In this document: positions 41,188-50,493 of the stretch, piece after piece
Position numbering within the stretch: position 1 is the stretch's first letter
Layout: the number at the start of each line of letters is the position of its first letter
Origin: Bdellovibrionales bacterium GWA1_52_35
GTDB lineage: Bacteria > Bdellovibrionota > UBA1018
Direction: 5' to 3'
NCBI GenBank assembly: GCA_001769805.1
Contig: MEPO01000002.1
Location: forward strand, 1 to 64,000
Length of the DNA: 64,000 nucleotides
Notes under the pieces: model-generated
Database searches by the model: none
What the model was told of the DNA's origin: nothing
The model's input: the letters and a program-made list of their open reading frames with translations, nothing else
Made by a program: the position numbers and the translations under genes

Positions 41188-43164
41188 ATGAATCATCTGG
41201 CCGAAGAGAGCAGTCCGTATCTCACGCAGCATCAAACCAACCCGGTTGACTGGTATCCCTGGGGAGACGAGGCTCTGACGCGTGCCCGAAAGGAAAACAA
41301 GCCAATTTTTTTGAGCATCGGCTACTCGGCTTGTCACTGGTGTCACGTGATGGAGCAAGAGTCCTTTGAAGATCAGGATATCGCCCGCCTCTTGAATGAG
41401 CGGTTCATCAGCATCAAAGTGGATCGGGAAGAACGACCGGATCTCGATCAGATTTACCAACCGGTTGCCCAGGCTCTTACAGGCGGAGGGGGTTGGCCCC
41501 TCAGCGTATTTCTGACACCGGAGCTGAAACCTTTTTTCGGGGGTACTTATTTTCCGCCGACGGACAAATTCGGACGGCCGGGATTTTTGCGCCTGATCGC
41601 CGCGCTGGGGGAGGCCTATGAAAATGAGATCAGTCACATTCAGGCGAATGCCCGTCAGCTGACTGAGCTGATCCAGCGGGGTCACGGCCTGAGCCAGATC
41701 CCGGCCGCGGATTTCCCCCAGAAGGAAGAGCTCCTTGCCATTGCCCAGGAGCTCTTGCGATCGGTTGATCAAATAAATGGCGGCATGTTGGGTGCACCTA
41801 AATTTCCCAACCCTTCATTTTTCAGTTTTCTATGGAGAATAGGTTCCCTGAACCGCGAGCGAGATTTGATGGATGCGGTCGTGCTGACCCTGCGTAAAAT
41901 GGCCACCGGCGGTATTTATGATCAGCTAGGTGGTGGTTTTCACCGGTACAGTGTGGACGAAAGCTGGACCATTCCTCACTTCGAAAAAATGCTTTACGAT
42001 AACGGACTTCTCCTGAAGCTCTACTCCGAAGTTCTTCTGAGCGCCTCGCTTACGGAAGCAGACCGGAGCCTGTTCGCGGATGTTGTTCGTTCCACGAGTG
42101 AATATCTTTTGCGCGAAATGCGGGTGGACGGGCTGGCTTTCGCCTGTTCACAGGACGCGGATTCGGAGGGCGGCGAGGGAAATTTCTTTTCCTGGAGTGC
42201 AGGGGATCTGCAGGATTCCGCTTTGGGCCTGACCCCGGAAGAACAGGCTTTTGCAAAAGAGGTCTTTGGTATCACGGAAGCCGGCAACTTCGAACACGGC
42301 AAGACGGTCTTAAGCCTGACCCGAGCCGTGCTTCCCGAGGAGCGGATCTTCCTGCAGGAGATTCGCAGGAAAATATTCGTATACCGGGAGTCGCGCCCCA
42401 AACCGGCGCGAGATCATAAGATTCTTGGAGCCTGGAACGGATTGGCCGTCAGCGGAATTTCCTGGGCTTCTCTGGCGCTCAAAGATTCAAGCCTGGCAAA
42501 CGAAGGGGCAAAAGCATTCGATGCTTTGGTCAGTGTGCTTGTTGATCAGGAGCGCGAGGTGCTTAAGGGAAGTATTCAGAATGGAAAGGCGAAGTTGATC
42601 GGTAACTCGCAGGATTATGCGTTTCTCGCGATGGCGGCGCTGGATCTTTCACGCTGTCAAGGGGATGAGCGCTATCTTCAGTTCGCCCGGACTTGGATGC
42701 GGAATTTCATTTCTGAGTTTCGAGACAGTCAGGAAGCGGGATATTTCCTGGCGTCCAAAAAAGTCCCCGAGCTGATTTACAGACCCAAGGATATCTTTGA
42801 TCACGCGATGCCATCAAGTACGGGGATTGCGCTCGAGATCCTGGTCGCGGTTGACGCGATCGTTTCTGATGACGTTATTCGTAAAGAGCTGAGTTACCAG
42901 CTGAACGCACTGGCTGGCGTTGCCAAAAAATTCCCGAGTGGCTGCTCGGGGATTCTGAATGCCTTTTTGCTGGCGGCGGTGGGGCCGGTGACGCTGGCTG
43001 CAAACCTGGCAGGCGAGTGGAATGGTAGCCCGTTTGTTTTTCCTGTAAACGAGCCCCGGGCGTTGGGTTGTCACCGGCAGACCTGCTTTGAATTCAAAAC
43101 CGGGGGTGCTTCCGTTTCGGACTGGGTCCGGCAGAGACTGGATTCAGAGCGAATTAACAACTGA
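41188..43164 (+). CDS. Thioredoxin-domain protein of the DUF255/YyaL (SSP411) family
   Basis: A 658-aa cytosolic protein. The N-terminal thioredoxin-like domain has [18 protein letters not shown], the CHWC motif in [14 protein letters not shown], and [13 protein letters not shown] and FGGTYFPP. The rest is an alpha/alpha-barrel of the six-hairpin type with [17 protein letters not shown] and [13 protein letters not shown]. These proteins are widespread but poorly understood; a thiol redox or carbohydrate-related role has been suggested by fold. ATG 41188 begins the conserved N-terminus and has GGAGA upstream. It is divergent from the Cache gene. Confidence 0.9.
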   Translation: MNHLAEESSPYLTQHQTNPVDWYPWGDEALTRARKENKPIFLSIGYSACHWCHVMEQESFEDQDIARLLNERFISIKVDREERPDLDQIYQPVAQALTGGGGWPLSVFLTPELKPFFGGTYFPPTDKFGRPGFLRLIAALGEAYENEISHIQANARQLTELIQRGHGLSQIPAADFPQKEELLAIAQELLRSVDQINGGMLGAPKFPNPSFFSFLWRIGSLNRERDLMDAVVLTLRKMATGGIYDQLGGGFHRYSVDESWTIPHFEKMLYDNGLLLKLYSEVLLSASLTEADRSLFADVVRSTSEYLLREMRVDGLAFACSQDADSEGGEGNFFSWSAGDLQDSALGLTPEEQAFAKEVFGITEAGNFEHGKTVLSLTRAVLPEERIFLQEIRRKIFVYRESRPKPARDHKILGAWNGLAVSGISWASLALKDSSLANEGAKAFDALVSVLVDQEREVLKGSIQNGKAKLIGNSQDYAFLAMAALDLSRCQGDERYLQFARTWMRNFISEFRDSQEAGYFLASKKVPELIYRPKDIFDHAMPSSTGIALEILVAVDAIVSDDVIRKELSYQLNALAGVAKKFPSGCSGILNAFLLAAVGPVTLAANLAGEWNGSPFVFPVNEPRALGCHRQTCFEFKTGGASVSDWVRQRLDSERINN

Positions 43165-43381
43165 AGGTGTTGCGAACATTAATAGCGTCGCAACGGTCCC
43201 AAGCAAGCTACAATATTGATGGTTTAGGGGGCCAGGCAAGGCCGTTTTGCGTTTCTGCAACTGGATCCGTTGAGTTTTGACGAACAATTACAGAATGCGT
43301 CACTACAGACACAGTTGAATTAAATAATGGCAGGCTGCAATATTGGACTATAGCTTTTAACGTGACATCGAAGGGGGATTT

Positions 43382-45961
43382 ATGGGGTCCAAAATTAGTT
43401 TTGTTTCTTTATTTGCATTGGGGGCATTGTTCATCAGTGGTTGTGAGATCAATGTAAACACGACGTCGACGATCAAGCCGGGAACGATTGATCTGATTGC
43501 ACCGAGTATTTCGAGTTTCAAAGTGCCGGCAACTTCCAGTTCATTGGTTGTTGGACCCATTGAAATCATCGCAGCAGATAACGTTGCGGTCGGTGGATAC
43601 GTCCTGTCCGACAGTAATGTTGTACCGCTGGTGAGTGCCGGTCTGTTCAACTCAGTAGCCCCGACGAGTTTTACCTTCAGTTCGGCTGGACAGAAGAACC
43701 TGTATGCCTTCGTAGTAGACACCTCGGGCAATGTTTCTCCAGTGGCCAGCGCCTCTGTCGTAATTAGTCTGGTTCAAGACTCAGTGGCGCCGGTAGTGAA
43801 CACCTTCAGTCTGCCGGCTACATCAACCACCTTATCAGTGCCGATCTTGAGCCTGAGTGCGAGTGATGCCAACGGGATTGCCGGATATTTCCTGAAAGAG
43901 TCCTCCAGCAGGCCATTGGCTACTGATCAGGGATGGGCTTCATCTTTTACCAAATATGATTTCACTTCGAGTGGGTCGAAGAACTTATACGCTTTTGCCA
44001 AAGACCCGAATGGGAATGTGTCAGTAGGGAAGCTGGCGAGCGTGACCATCTCTGCCCCAGCGGATACCGTTGCACCGGTGGTGACCTTTAACCCGCCTGC
44101 TACCGCTAGTTCACTCACGGTATTTATCGTTCCAGGTTCGGCTTCGGCTTCGGACAACGTGGGAGTAACCGGATTCGCCTTGAGTGAGAGTTCAGTGCCG
44201 CCGTCCAGCAGCGGGTTTACAACAGCCATTCCGGGGAGTTTCACATTCGGAAGTGCTGGATTGAAGACTTTGTACCTCTATGCCAAAGATGGGGCTGGGA
44301 ATATCGGGAGCAAGAGCGCCCAAATTACCATAACTCTCCCAAGCCAGATCACGGCAACGCTTGCGCCGATAGCCGACACTTATATTTCCAACTCGGATGT
44401 GCATTCGGCAGAGGCAGCATTACACACTTACACTTGGGGGAATTACAATTCTGCTAATGCGATTCTCATGAAATTCGATCTCTCCAGCATTCCTCAAACT
44501 GCCGTGATCGATAATGCAGTATTGAAAATGTATCTCGTCGAGGCTGACGCCAGCGTGGATCCTTATGTAATTTCGATCCATGGGATCGTTAACAAGAATG
44601 TCGATGTGAACAAGGCAACGGGACTAACTTATGACGGAGTGAATCCGTGGACGGCCGTGAGTGGCAGGACTGAGCCCATGGCTTTGGGTGATATCTCTGC
44701 TCAAGCTGCCACGATGCCGATCGATAAAGTCCTCGGAATTAAATCCGTGGCTATTCCTCAGCTTGTTCAGAACATGGTCAGCAATCCTGGGTCCAATTTC
44801 GGAATGCTCCTGAATTCGGATGCTGGTGTGGTCCAAGACCGTTATAGGTACTTTGCCAGTCTGGAAGATGGCGATCCCGCCAGGAAGCCTTCGTTGGTTG
44901 TGACCTATCATACAGGCCCATCGGCGGATACTTCTGCCCCGGTAGTCACGTTCAGCATGCCATCATCCGCCAGTTCGTTGGTCGTGCCGATCTCCTCATT
45001 TACCGCGTCGGATAATGTCGGAGTGACGGGATATCTGTTGAAAGAGACCTCCTCGATACCATTAGCCTCTAATAGCGGGTTTGCTCCCTCTGCGCAGCCG
45101 AGCTACACGTTTACCACTCCGGGTCTGAAAACGTTGTACGCCTTCGCCAAGGATGCAGCAGGAAACATATCGACGGTAAAATCCGCATCCGTGACGATTA
45201 CGCTTCCAGTAGTAGTTACGGAGTCCCTGTTCACGAGTTCAACAGTCCCCGGGGCGAAAGAAAACGATGGCACGCCTTACGAGATGGGGATGCGCTTCCG
45301 ATCGGCATCATCTGGTCAGATCAGTGCAATTCGTTTCTACAAGGTGGCGGAGGATACAGGTGTCCACGTGGGTAGTATCTTTTCGACAAATGGTTCGAAA
45401 TTGGCCTCAGTTACCTTCTCGGGTGAAAGTCTTTCTGGCTGGCAGAGTCAGGCTTTGCCTTCACCTGTTTCGATTCAGGCCAATGTAGACTACGTGGTCT
45501 CTGTGACCTCTCCGACGGGCAACTATGGGTATACTGAGTATGCGTTTAATTCTCCAATTACCCGTGGCAATCTGACAGGGTTAGGAAGTTTGTTTGGACC
45601 CTCCGATGGTTCCATTCCGGATCAAACTTGGGTCGGGCACGGCGCCAACTACTTCCGTGATATCGTATTCACGGAAGGATATGTTGATCCGCTGCCAACT
45701 GGCTCGGCAACCTTATCGTGGATTGCTCCGACGGCCTATACAGACGGGAATCCAATGCCTGCGGGTACCGTGACAGGGTACAAAATTTCGTACCGCACAA
45801 GCTCTGGTACTCCGACCGTTGTGACAGTGCCGCTATCGGCAGGTACCAGCAATTACGTCATTGGCAACCTGCCGCTGGGTAGTACCTACTACTTCTCGGT
45901 GCTGGCAACCTCCAATGCCGGAGATGGCGAAAGCACGGCTGAGCTTCCAAAGAGTCTGTAG
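43382..45961 (+). CDS. Large modular lipoprotein (Ig-like repeats, DNRLRE-like, DUF4082-like, Fn3)
   Basis: An 859-aa surface lipoprotein. The lipobox is ISGC (Cys21) with Glu at +2. Three Ig-like modules of about 94 residues follow, each starting with an APxxxxF...SSL(V/T)V segment and ending with KNLYAFAKDxxGN-like sequence (from about 37, 131 and 225). Next is a domain like DNRLRE (about 325-515: APIADTYISNSDVHS, LMKFDLSSIP, KPSLVVTYH), a fourth Ig-like module (about 515-610), a DUF4082-like domain (STVPGAKENDGTPYEMGMRF) and a C-terminal fibronectin type III domain. Probably an adhesin or glycan-binding scaffold. AAGGGGG precedes the ATG. A strong terminator follows. Confidence 0.8.
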   Translation: MGSKISFVSLFALGALFISGCEINVNTTSTIKPGTIDLIAPSISSFKVPATSSSLVVGPIEIIAADNVAVGGYVLSDSNVVPLVSAGLFNSVAPTSFTFSSAGQKNLYAFVVDTSGNVSPVASASVVISLVQDSVAPVVNTFSLPATSTTLSVPILSLSASDANGIAGYFLKESSSRPLATDQGWASSFTKYDFTSSGSKNLYAFAKDPNGNVSVGKLASVTISAPADTVAPVVTFNPPATASSLTVFIVPGSASASDNVGVTGFALSESSVPPSSSGFTTAIPGSFTFGSAGLKTLYLYAKDGAGNIGSKSAQITITLPSQITATLAPIADTYISNSDVHSAEAALHTYTWGNYNSANAILMKFDLSSIPQTAVIDNAVLKMYLVEADASVDPYVISIHGIVNKNVDVNKATGLTYDGVNPWTAVSGRTEPMALGDISAQAATMPIDKVLGIKSVAIPQLVQNMVSNPGSNFGMLLNSDAGVVQDRYRYFASLEDGDPARKPSLVVTYHTGPSADTSAPVVTFSMPSSASSLVVPISSFTASDNVGVTGYLLKETSSIPLASNSGFAPSAQPSYTFTTPGLKTLYAFAKDAAGNISTVKSASVTITLPVVVTESLFTSSTVPGAKENDGTPYEMGMRFRSASSGQISAIRFYKVAEDTGVHVGSIFSTNGSKLASVTFSGESLSGWQSQALPSPVSIQANVDYVVSVTSPTGNYGYTEYAFNSPITRGNLTGLGSLFGPSDGSIPDQTWVGHGANYFRDIVFTEGYVDPLPTGSATLSWIAPTAYTDGNPMPAGTVTGYKISYRTSSGTPTVVTVPLSAGTSNYVIGNLPLGSTYYFSVLATSNAGDGESTAELPKSL

Positions 45962-45986
45962 TAACAAAATAATAAGAAGCACTAAA

Positions 45987-46025
45987 CAAAGCGCCCGTGC
46001 CCTCCAGGCACGGGCGCTTTGCTTT
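45987..46025 (+). terminator. Rho-independent terminator
   Basis: A perfect 15-bp GC-rich stem (45987-46001 with 46007-46021) and a 5-nt loop, followed by CTTTT. It ends the modular lipoprotein transcript. The symmetric A/T flanks mean it may also act on the minus strand. Confidence 0.92.
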
Positions 46026-46112
46026 TGGTAGGGCAAAAATTGCCGGGCAGAACCAGAATTTGACCCTACTCCTGTCCTCAGTTACCATTTGACAAAGAGG
46101 GCGAGGGGACAC

Positions 46113-47258
46113 ATGGACGCGCGTTTCCGTACTGTTTTGAATTTTGCATTAGTGTCGTTAATGGCAGCAGGTATGGTTTCGTGTAAATCAAAATCCACGG
46201 ACACCGGCGCCTCAACCATCGCCGAGCCTTACGGCGACACCACGGTCGGGACGGTGGTCGACGCTGTCGGTTTCAATATCTCTCTGACCAAAGATTATAT
46301 AGGACTTTACGATATTCATAAGACTACAAGCTGGACTTTGCCCTGCACGGCTACTGCGGGTCAGGACATTGCTTGCTACGTCGACGGGATGGAACTGGAC
46401 TTCTATGTCCGAGGTCTGGAATTGCGTTACAATGTTCCGAAAGAAATGTGTAAATACTACGTATTTTCACCCTATTTTTATTACAATATGGAGCCCGGAA
46501 TCGGCGCTGAGGGATTTGCATATGATGTGAACGCCGCAGGAGCGGTGGTGAGTCAGTCCATCACCGGCGCGCATGCAGCCAATAGTTATTGGGATGGAAC
46601 AACTCCCAAATGTGATTACGATTATTCCGGAGCCAATGGCCCTAATTGCTGCCTGGGTTCGTACACGCTGACTACGCGGACCTGGGATCCCTCGCTGAAC
46701 GTCGATCCGGTATCTGGAGTTGCAGCGGGTGGATGGGGCGCCCCCGCTGTCCGTACGGTGGAGTGGGGTGGTGCTTACGGCAACTGCCTGAAAGGCCCTG
46801 CGATGGATACCCAACAGAAGACCAGGGATGGCTGGCCCAAGAGCACCATTTCGAATATCAACGTCGAAACTGAAGGCGCCAATGTGTCTTACAAAATCGC
46901 CCCGCCCATCGAAATGGAAAAAGGACGCAATGTCTACATTGCGAATTTCTCTGCTGCAGTTCTCGCCGCTCCTGATACTGCAGCAAGCTGGGGAAATGTT
47001 TTCTATTCTTCAGCGGGTATTTATAGAACTGCCAGACCCTACTATGAGCTGACTTGCTACGATCGAGCTGAAGAAATCAAATCCCGAATCCGGCTCTACG
47101 TCCGCGAGTGGAATAGCGTTGCTGAATTTGACTTGCGCACGACCACCGGGAGCCCAGACGCCGGCGGCAACGAGGCAACCTACCCTAATCAGCCGGTCAA
47201 TGACTATACTGATTGGGCAGATCTGTCGGATGGAGACACTTTCCCGTTTGAGCTGTAA
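46113..47258 (+). CDS. Probable lipoprotein of unknown function
   Basis: A 381-aa exported protein. The signal peptide (MDARFRTVLNFALVSLMAAGMVSC) ends in a weak lipobox (Cys24) followed by Lys-Ser. The mature part is Cys-, Tyr- and Trp-rich (about a dozen Cys, such as LPCTAT, DIACYVDG, CKYYVF, NCCLGS, GNCLKG, ELTCYD), suggesting several disulfides in an extracellular fold, perhaps shaped as a beta-sandwich. No family is recognised. GAGGGG precedes the ATG. Its stop lies 6 bp from the stop of the convergent choice-of-anchor lipoprotein gene. Confidence 0.6.
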   Translation: MDARFRTVLNFALVSLMAAGMVSCKSKSTDTGASTIAEPYGDTTVGTVVDAVGFNISLTKDYIGLYDIHKTTSWTLPCTATAGQDIACYVDGMELDFYVRGLELRYNVPKEMCKYYVFSPYFYYNMEPGIGAEGFAYDVNAAGAVVSQSITGAHAANSYWDGTTPKCDYDYSGANGPNCCLGSYTLTTRTWDPSLNVDPVSGVAAGGWGAPAVRTVEWGGAYGNCLKGPAMDTQQKTRDGWPKSTISNINVETEGANVSYKIAPPIEMEKGRNVYIANFSAAVLAAPDTAASWGNVFYSSAGIYRTARPYYELTCYDRAEEIKSRIRLYVREWNSVAEFDLRTTTGSPDAGGNEATYPNQPVNDYTDWADLSDGDTFPFEL

Positions 47259-47264
47259 CTTCCG

Positions 47265-48110
47265 CTATTGGGCGGTTCCATTCAACGTGATGGTGAGTGA
47301 TGAATCCTCCGCTACTCCATCGTCGTAAATGAGATTCAATTTGTAATCGGAATAATCCAGAGCTGCCAAAGGGGAGTACAGCAGATTTAACCTGCAGGTT
47401 TGCCCAACAGCGAGTGGTGTAACCAGCGTGCAGCTACCGTCTGTCCCAGGAAAGGCTCCGCCGACAAACGTATACGGCGATGCCGGGGAAGCTGGATCCG
47501 TCAGCGGCACTTCAAAGTTCGCGGATTTGAGCAGCAGAGCGCTGCCTCCGTTATTGCTCACAAGTACTTCCCGGCTTACGGTTGCACCGGCCAAAGGATT
47601 TCCGAAATCAACCGGACCTGGTGTCCAGGGGAGCAGCAGGCCTGCGGTGGTGCCGTGCAGTGGAAAAAGCATTGGGGCAACGATCACTCCATCAATATAG
47701 CTCAACTCGAGTACTGCAGCGTGAGGTCCCTCGGTCACGGGCGCATAGGTCAGGACCAGCGTGCAGGCCGCTTCCGGTGCAAGGTCTGAGGTGCAATCAC
47801 TCCCGGTTCCGGGGAAGCTGCCGCCCTTGAAAGCAAAAGGAGCTTGCAGGTCTTTTCCATCGGCAACCCGGATCTCTGAGGCAGCATAAGGTCCGGTATT
47901 GGTGACAAGGACATTGAGGGAGGTGCTTGAGTTTTTGGCTTGAACACCAAAATCACCTTCGAAGGCGTCGGGAATTAAAATCGCAACGAGGTCTGGAACA
48001 TTCGATAAATCCAGGAGTCCAGAAGCCGGCTGGTTCTGGTAACAGCCGCAAAGCGCTGAAATCGCAGGCAATAAAGCAAATGCTAAAAAGCGCGCAGCAG
48101 GACGTTCCAC
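47265..48110 (-). CDS. Choice-of-anchor D (ASPM/SPD-2/Hydin-like) lipoprotein
   Basis: A 281-aa lipoprotein with a signal peptide ending in ALC-GC (Cys21 or Cys23). The mature part holds two choice-of-anchor D Ig-like modules: SLNVLVTNTGPYAASEIRV ... FPGTGSDCTSDLAPEAACTLVLTYAP and VSREVLVSNNGGSALLLKS ... FPGTDGSCTLVTPLAVGQTCRLNLLYSP, each with the paired Cys typical of the family. These domains are common in surface proteins of myxobacteria and relatives. The start is GTG 48108-48110, with AAGGAAGG upstream. Confidence 0.8.
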   Translation of the reverse strand: MERPAARFLAFALLPAISALCGCYQNQPASGLLDLSNVPDLVAILIPDAFEGDFGVQAKNSSTSLNVLVTNTGPYAASEIRVADGKDLQAPFAFKGGSFPGTGSDCTSDLAPEAACTLVLTYAPVTEGPHAAVLELSYIDGVIVAPMLFPLHGTTAGLLLPWTPGPVDFGNPLAGATVSREVLVSNNGGSALLLKSANFEVPLTDPASPASPYTFVGGAFPGTDGSCTLVTPLAVGQTCRLNLLYSPLAALDYSDYKLNLIYDDGVAEDSSLTITLNGTAQ

Positions 48111-48172
48111 AGTAATTTAACCTTCCTTTTTAATATTTTGTGCTGCAAGACGAATAGAGTCAAGTATTGACT

Positions 48173-49021
48173 TTAAAGCGAAATTCCCACCAAAGTCCCC
48201 AGGTAACTCATGCCCAAGGTGCCATAGCCCCCTTCAAGGACTAGTCGCAAACCGACCTCCGGGACCCGGAACGAAACCCCTGTGAACAAAAGGCCCTGCG
48301 TCGCACTTGTCTGCGCGGTCCTCAGCGTTTGCGTATAGCCTTGAACAGCGATGGTGACCGGGACTTCGATTTGGCCGCTCGTACTTTCCAATCCGATTCC
48401 GATGTACGGTTCAGAAAAATCCAGGCGAACCGAACCCAGGAGCTGGGGGGAGAAAGTGCGAGTGTTCAAAATAAGTCCCCCCTGCCCAATATCAACACCT
48501 TCATACTGGATCGGGAGCCCTTTCATTCCAAATTTGGAAAGGTCTATGAGCGTCTCGGCATACGAAAACCGGAAAGCCCAGGTCATCCCTTCTTCAGGCT
48601 CAAAAATCACGACTTTGAGGTCTGCTCCGAGAATCCGGTTCCCTCTAAAATACAGACCGGAAGCGCCAATTTCCGCTTTTTTCCCCAAGCCCTTATGCAA
48701 ATGAGCCTTGATCGTGGGAAGCGCGCCAATCGCGAAAGAGGAGGCATCGTCGATCATACCTTCCTGGACAAGCGTATCCGCGAAACTGGTGGGGAGATGC
48801 ACCAGGCTGACTTCAAGTCCAAGATCAACCTTATTTCCAATGGCAACAGCACCCTCGTAGGGTCGGTGATTATTGAGAATACCGAAGGTAGTGACAATCT
48901 GGCCAGCGGCCGCGCCGGGAATGACCGAGCTGATATCAATTGAGGTCGGCTCCTCTGCCGCATGAACCAGCGGCGAAAAACAGAAAATGCAGAGAAGCCA
49001 AAGTCGCAGGGCAATCGCCAT
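48173..49021 (-). CDS. Exported protein, probable outer-membrane barrel
   Basis: A 282-aa protein with a signal peptide (cleavage near VHA, residue 21). The mature part alternates polar and hydrophobic residues in strands with Gly at turns (KKAEIGASGLYFRGN, GLRLVLEGGYGTLGMSYLG), consistent with a beta-barrel, but the last residue is Leu rather than Phe. No family recognised. The upstream gene on the other strand is a lipase; the two are divergent. Confidence 0.55.
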   Translation of the reverse strand: MAIALRLWLLCIFCFSPLVHAAEEPTSIDISSVIPGAAAGQIVTTFGILNNHRPYEGAVAIGNKVDLGLEVSLVHLPTSFADTLVQEGMIDDASSFAIGALPTIKAHLHKGLGKKAEIGASGLYFRGNRILGADLKVVIFEPEEGMTWAFRFSYAETLIDLSKFGMKGLPIQYEGVDIGQGGLILNTRTFSPQLLGSVRLDFSEPYIGIGLESTSGQIEVPVTIAVQGYTQTLRTAQTSATQGLLFTGVSFRVPEVGLRLVLEGGYGTLGMSYLGTLVGISL

Positions 49022-49122
49022 AGAATCCGATTTTACCGGAGAAGCGGCTGGTCAGCAATTTTGCAAATGACATAACTTGGTTTTTATCTGCATTTGCCAT
49101 AAAATTGGCACTCGGGTGAAAT

Positions 49123-50043
49123 ATGAATCAAAGTCTGAATATCGCGCAACCGCCCCATGGATTCCCGCAGCTGCCGCCGGGATGGCTCAGAGAAACCGAA
49201 AATTTTCCGAGCCAATCGGGAACCGTACAGCTTTCCGCGCTGTTTCTCCGGAAAGAACCCTGGTCGGGGCCGCGCGTGCTCTTTGTCATTCACGGAATGG
49301 GGGAGCACTCGGGGCGTTACCAGCATTTGCCGCATTTCCTGAAGAATGAACTGGACGCGGTCTATTGTCCCGATCTTCAGGGACATGGGAAATCCGGTGG
49401 AATGCGAGGCCATATCGATCGCTTTGATCTGATGGTTGATGATTTGGCAATGATGGTGCGCCGGCTCGACGGTCGGCTGCGTGATCGTTTCAACAACTCG
49501 GATATTCATCTTTTGGGACATAGTCTGGGTGGGCATCTGCTGCTCCGATTACTGCTTCTGCACCCGGAACTCCCAATCTCGTCCGCAACGGCTTCGGCTC
49601 CTTTTCTGGGAATCAAAAATCCGGTACCTGGAGTCAAGAAGATGGCGGCTCAGCTTCTGGCGAAAGTCTGGAAGACGGCAGCGCTGGATACGGGGCTGGA
49701 TGTGAATTTGCTCTCGAGGGATCCGGCCGTTTGTGAAAACTACCGGAATGATCCGCTCAACCACGGCAAGATGACACCAGTGTTTTTTAAAGAGCTGCTT
49801 TGGGCTTTCGAAGACACGCTCGGGCACAAGGGGGGGATTCAAGTCCCGCTGCAGTTCCTGATACCGTTGGCAGATCGGGTTGTTGACAACGAAAGCTCCT
49901 TTCGGTTCTTCAATGAACTGAATCTGCCGGACAAGAAAATCAAAACCTATCCGGGTTTTTATCATGAACCGTTCAATGAGCTCGGCAAAGAGCAGGTTTT
50001 CGAGGATCTTGCCTCCTGGATCAAGGAACATTCACGCGTTTAA
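49123..50043 (+). CDS. Alpha/beta hydrolase, monoacylglycerol lipase-like
   Basis: A 306-aa hydrolase of the Hydrolase_4/serine aminopeptidase S33 family, usually lysophospholipase or monoacylglycerol lipase. The family signatures are FVIHGMGEHSGRYQHL (oxyanion hole), DLQGHGKSGGMRGHIDRF, the nucleophile elbow LLGHSLGGHLLLRLL (Ser in GHSLGG), an acidic residue in PLADRVVD and the C-terminal His in YPGFYHEPFNE. No signal peptide is seen. It is followed by the PilZ gene after 52 bp. Confidence 0.88.
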   Translation: MNQSLNIAQPPHGFPQLPPGWLRETENFPSQSGTVQLSALFLRKEPWSGPRVLFVIHGMGEHSGRYQHLPHFLKNELDAVYCPDLQGHGKSGGMRGHIDRFDLMVDDLAMMVRRLDGRLRDRFNNSDIHLLGHSLGGHLLLRLLLLHPELPISSATASAPFLGIKNPVPGVKKMAAQLLAKVWKTAALDTGLDVNLLSRDPAVCENYRNDPLNHGKMTPVFFKELLWAFEDTLGHKGGIQVPLQFLIPLADRVVDNESSFRFFNELNLPDKKIKTYPGFYHEPFNELGKEQVFEDLASWIKEHSRV

Positions 50044-50095
50044 TTTCTGTTAAGATATCTATAAGAAAAGACGATAAACCCGGAGAGAGGGGCAA

Positions 50096-50476
50096 GTGAC
50101 TGGCTCACGCGCAGACAGAAAATTTCTCCGGAAAGTGATAAAATTTCCACTTCGGCTCAGAGTGATCTCCGGTGCTCAATGCCCTTCGGGCGAGGTTCCG
50201 GGAATTGCCGGAACGGCTACTTCATTCAGTGTGGGAGGGATTGGCTTTGAAACTGTATTACCGCTCGCCGTGCGGGATTTCGTGCAAATAGCCTTCATCC
50301 TTCCGGGTGAAACGCGGCAGTTGCTCATTGAGGCAACGGTCCAGTCAGTCCGGGCTACTGAGCGGAAGAAATCAGGAAGCGCACTGAAAAATGTGGGCGT
50401 TAAATTCCGGAACCTGACTCCGCAGATTTCAGTTTATTTGACGAATTACATGAGTGGAACCTTCTTACTTTATTAG
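50096..50476 (+). CDS. PilZ domain protein
   Basis: A 126-aa protein that starts at GTG 50096 after GAGAGAGGGG. It has a PilZ-like order: basic N-terminal segment RKFLRKVIKFPLRLRV, then ATSFSVGGIGFET (D/NxSxGG equivalent, here TSFSVGG), then a beta-strand block IAFILPGETRQLLIEATVQSV and VGVKFRNLTP near the end. PilZ domains bind cyclic di-GMP through the RxxxR and DxSxxG motifs; here the Asp/Asn of the second is Thr, so binding may be weakened. The following PAS/receptor gene begins 17 bp later. Confidence 0.75.
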   Translation: MTGSRADRKFLRKVIKFPLRLRVISGAQCPSGEVPGIAGTATSFSVGGIGFETVLPLAVRDFVQIAFILPGETRQLLIEATVQSVRATERKKSGSALKNVGVKFRNLTPQISVYLTNYMSGTFLLY

Positions 50477-50493
50477 CAAACACAGGAAATACC

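Noticed and set aside
41044-41772. Upstream extension of the Cache protein frame
   Set aside because: It is antisense to the DUF255 thioredoxin gene and would hide the signal peptide.
43165-43381. Possible gene or RNA between the DUF255 gene and the modular lipoprotein gene
   Set aside because: No frame, hairpin with T-run or clear promoter was found; the 217 bases look like a plain leader.
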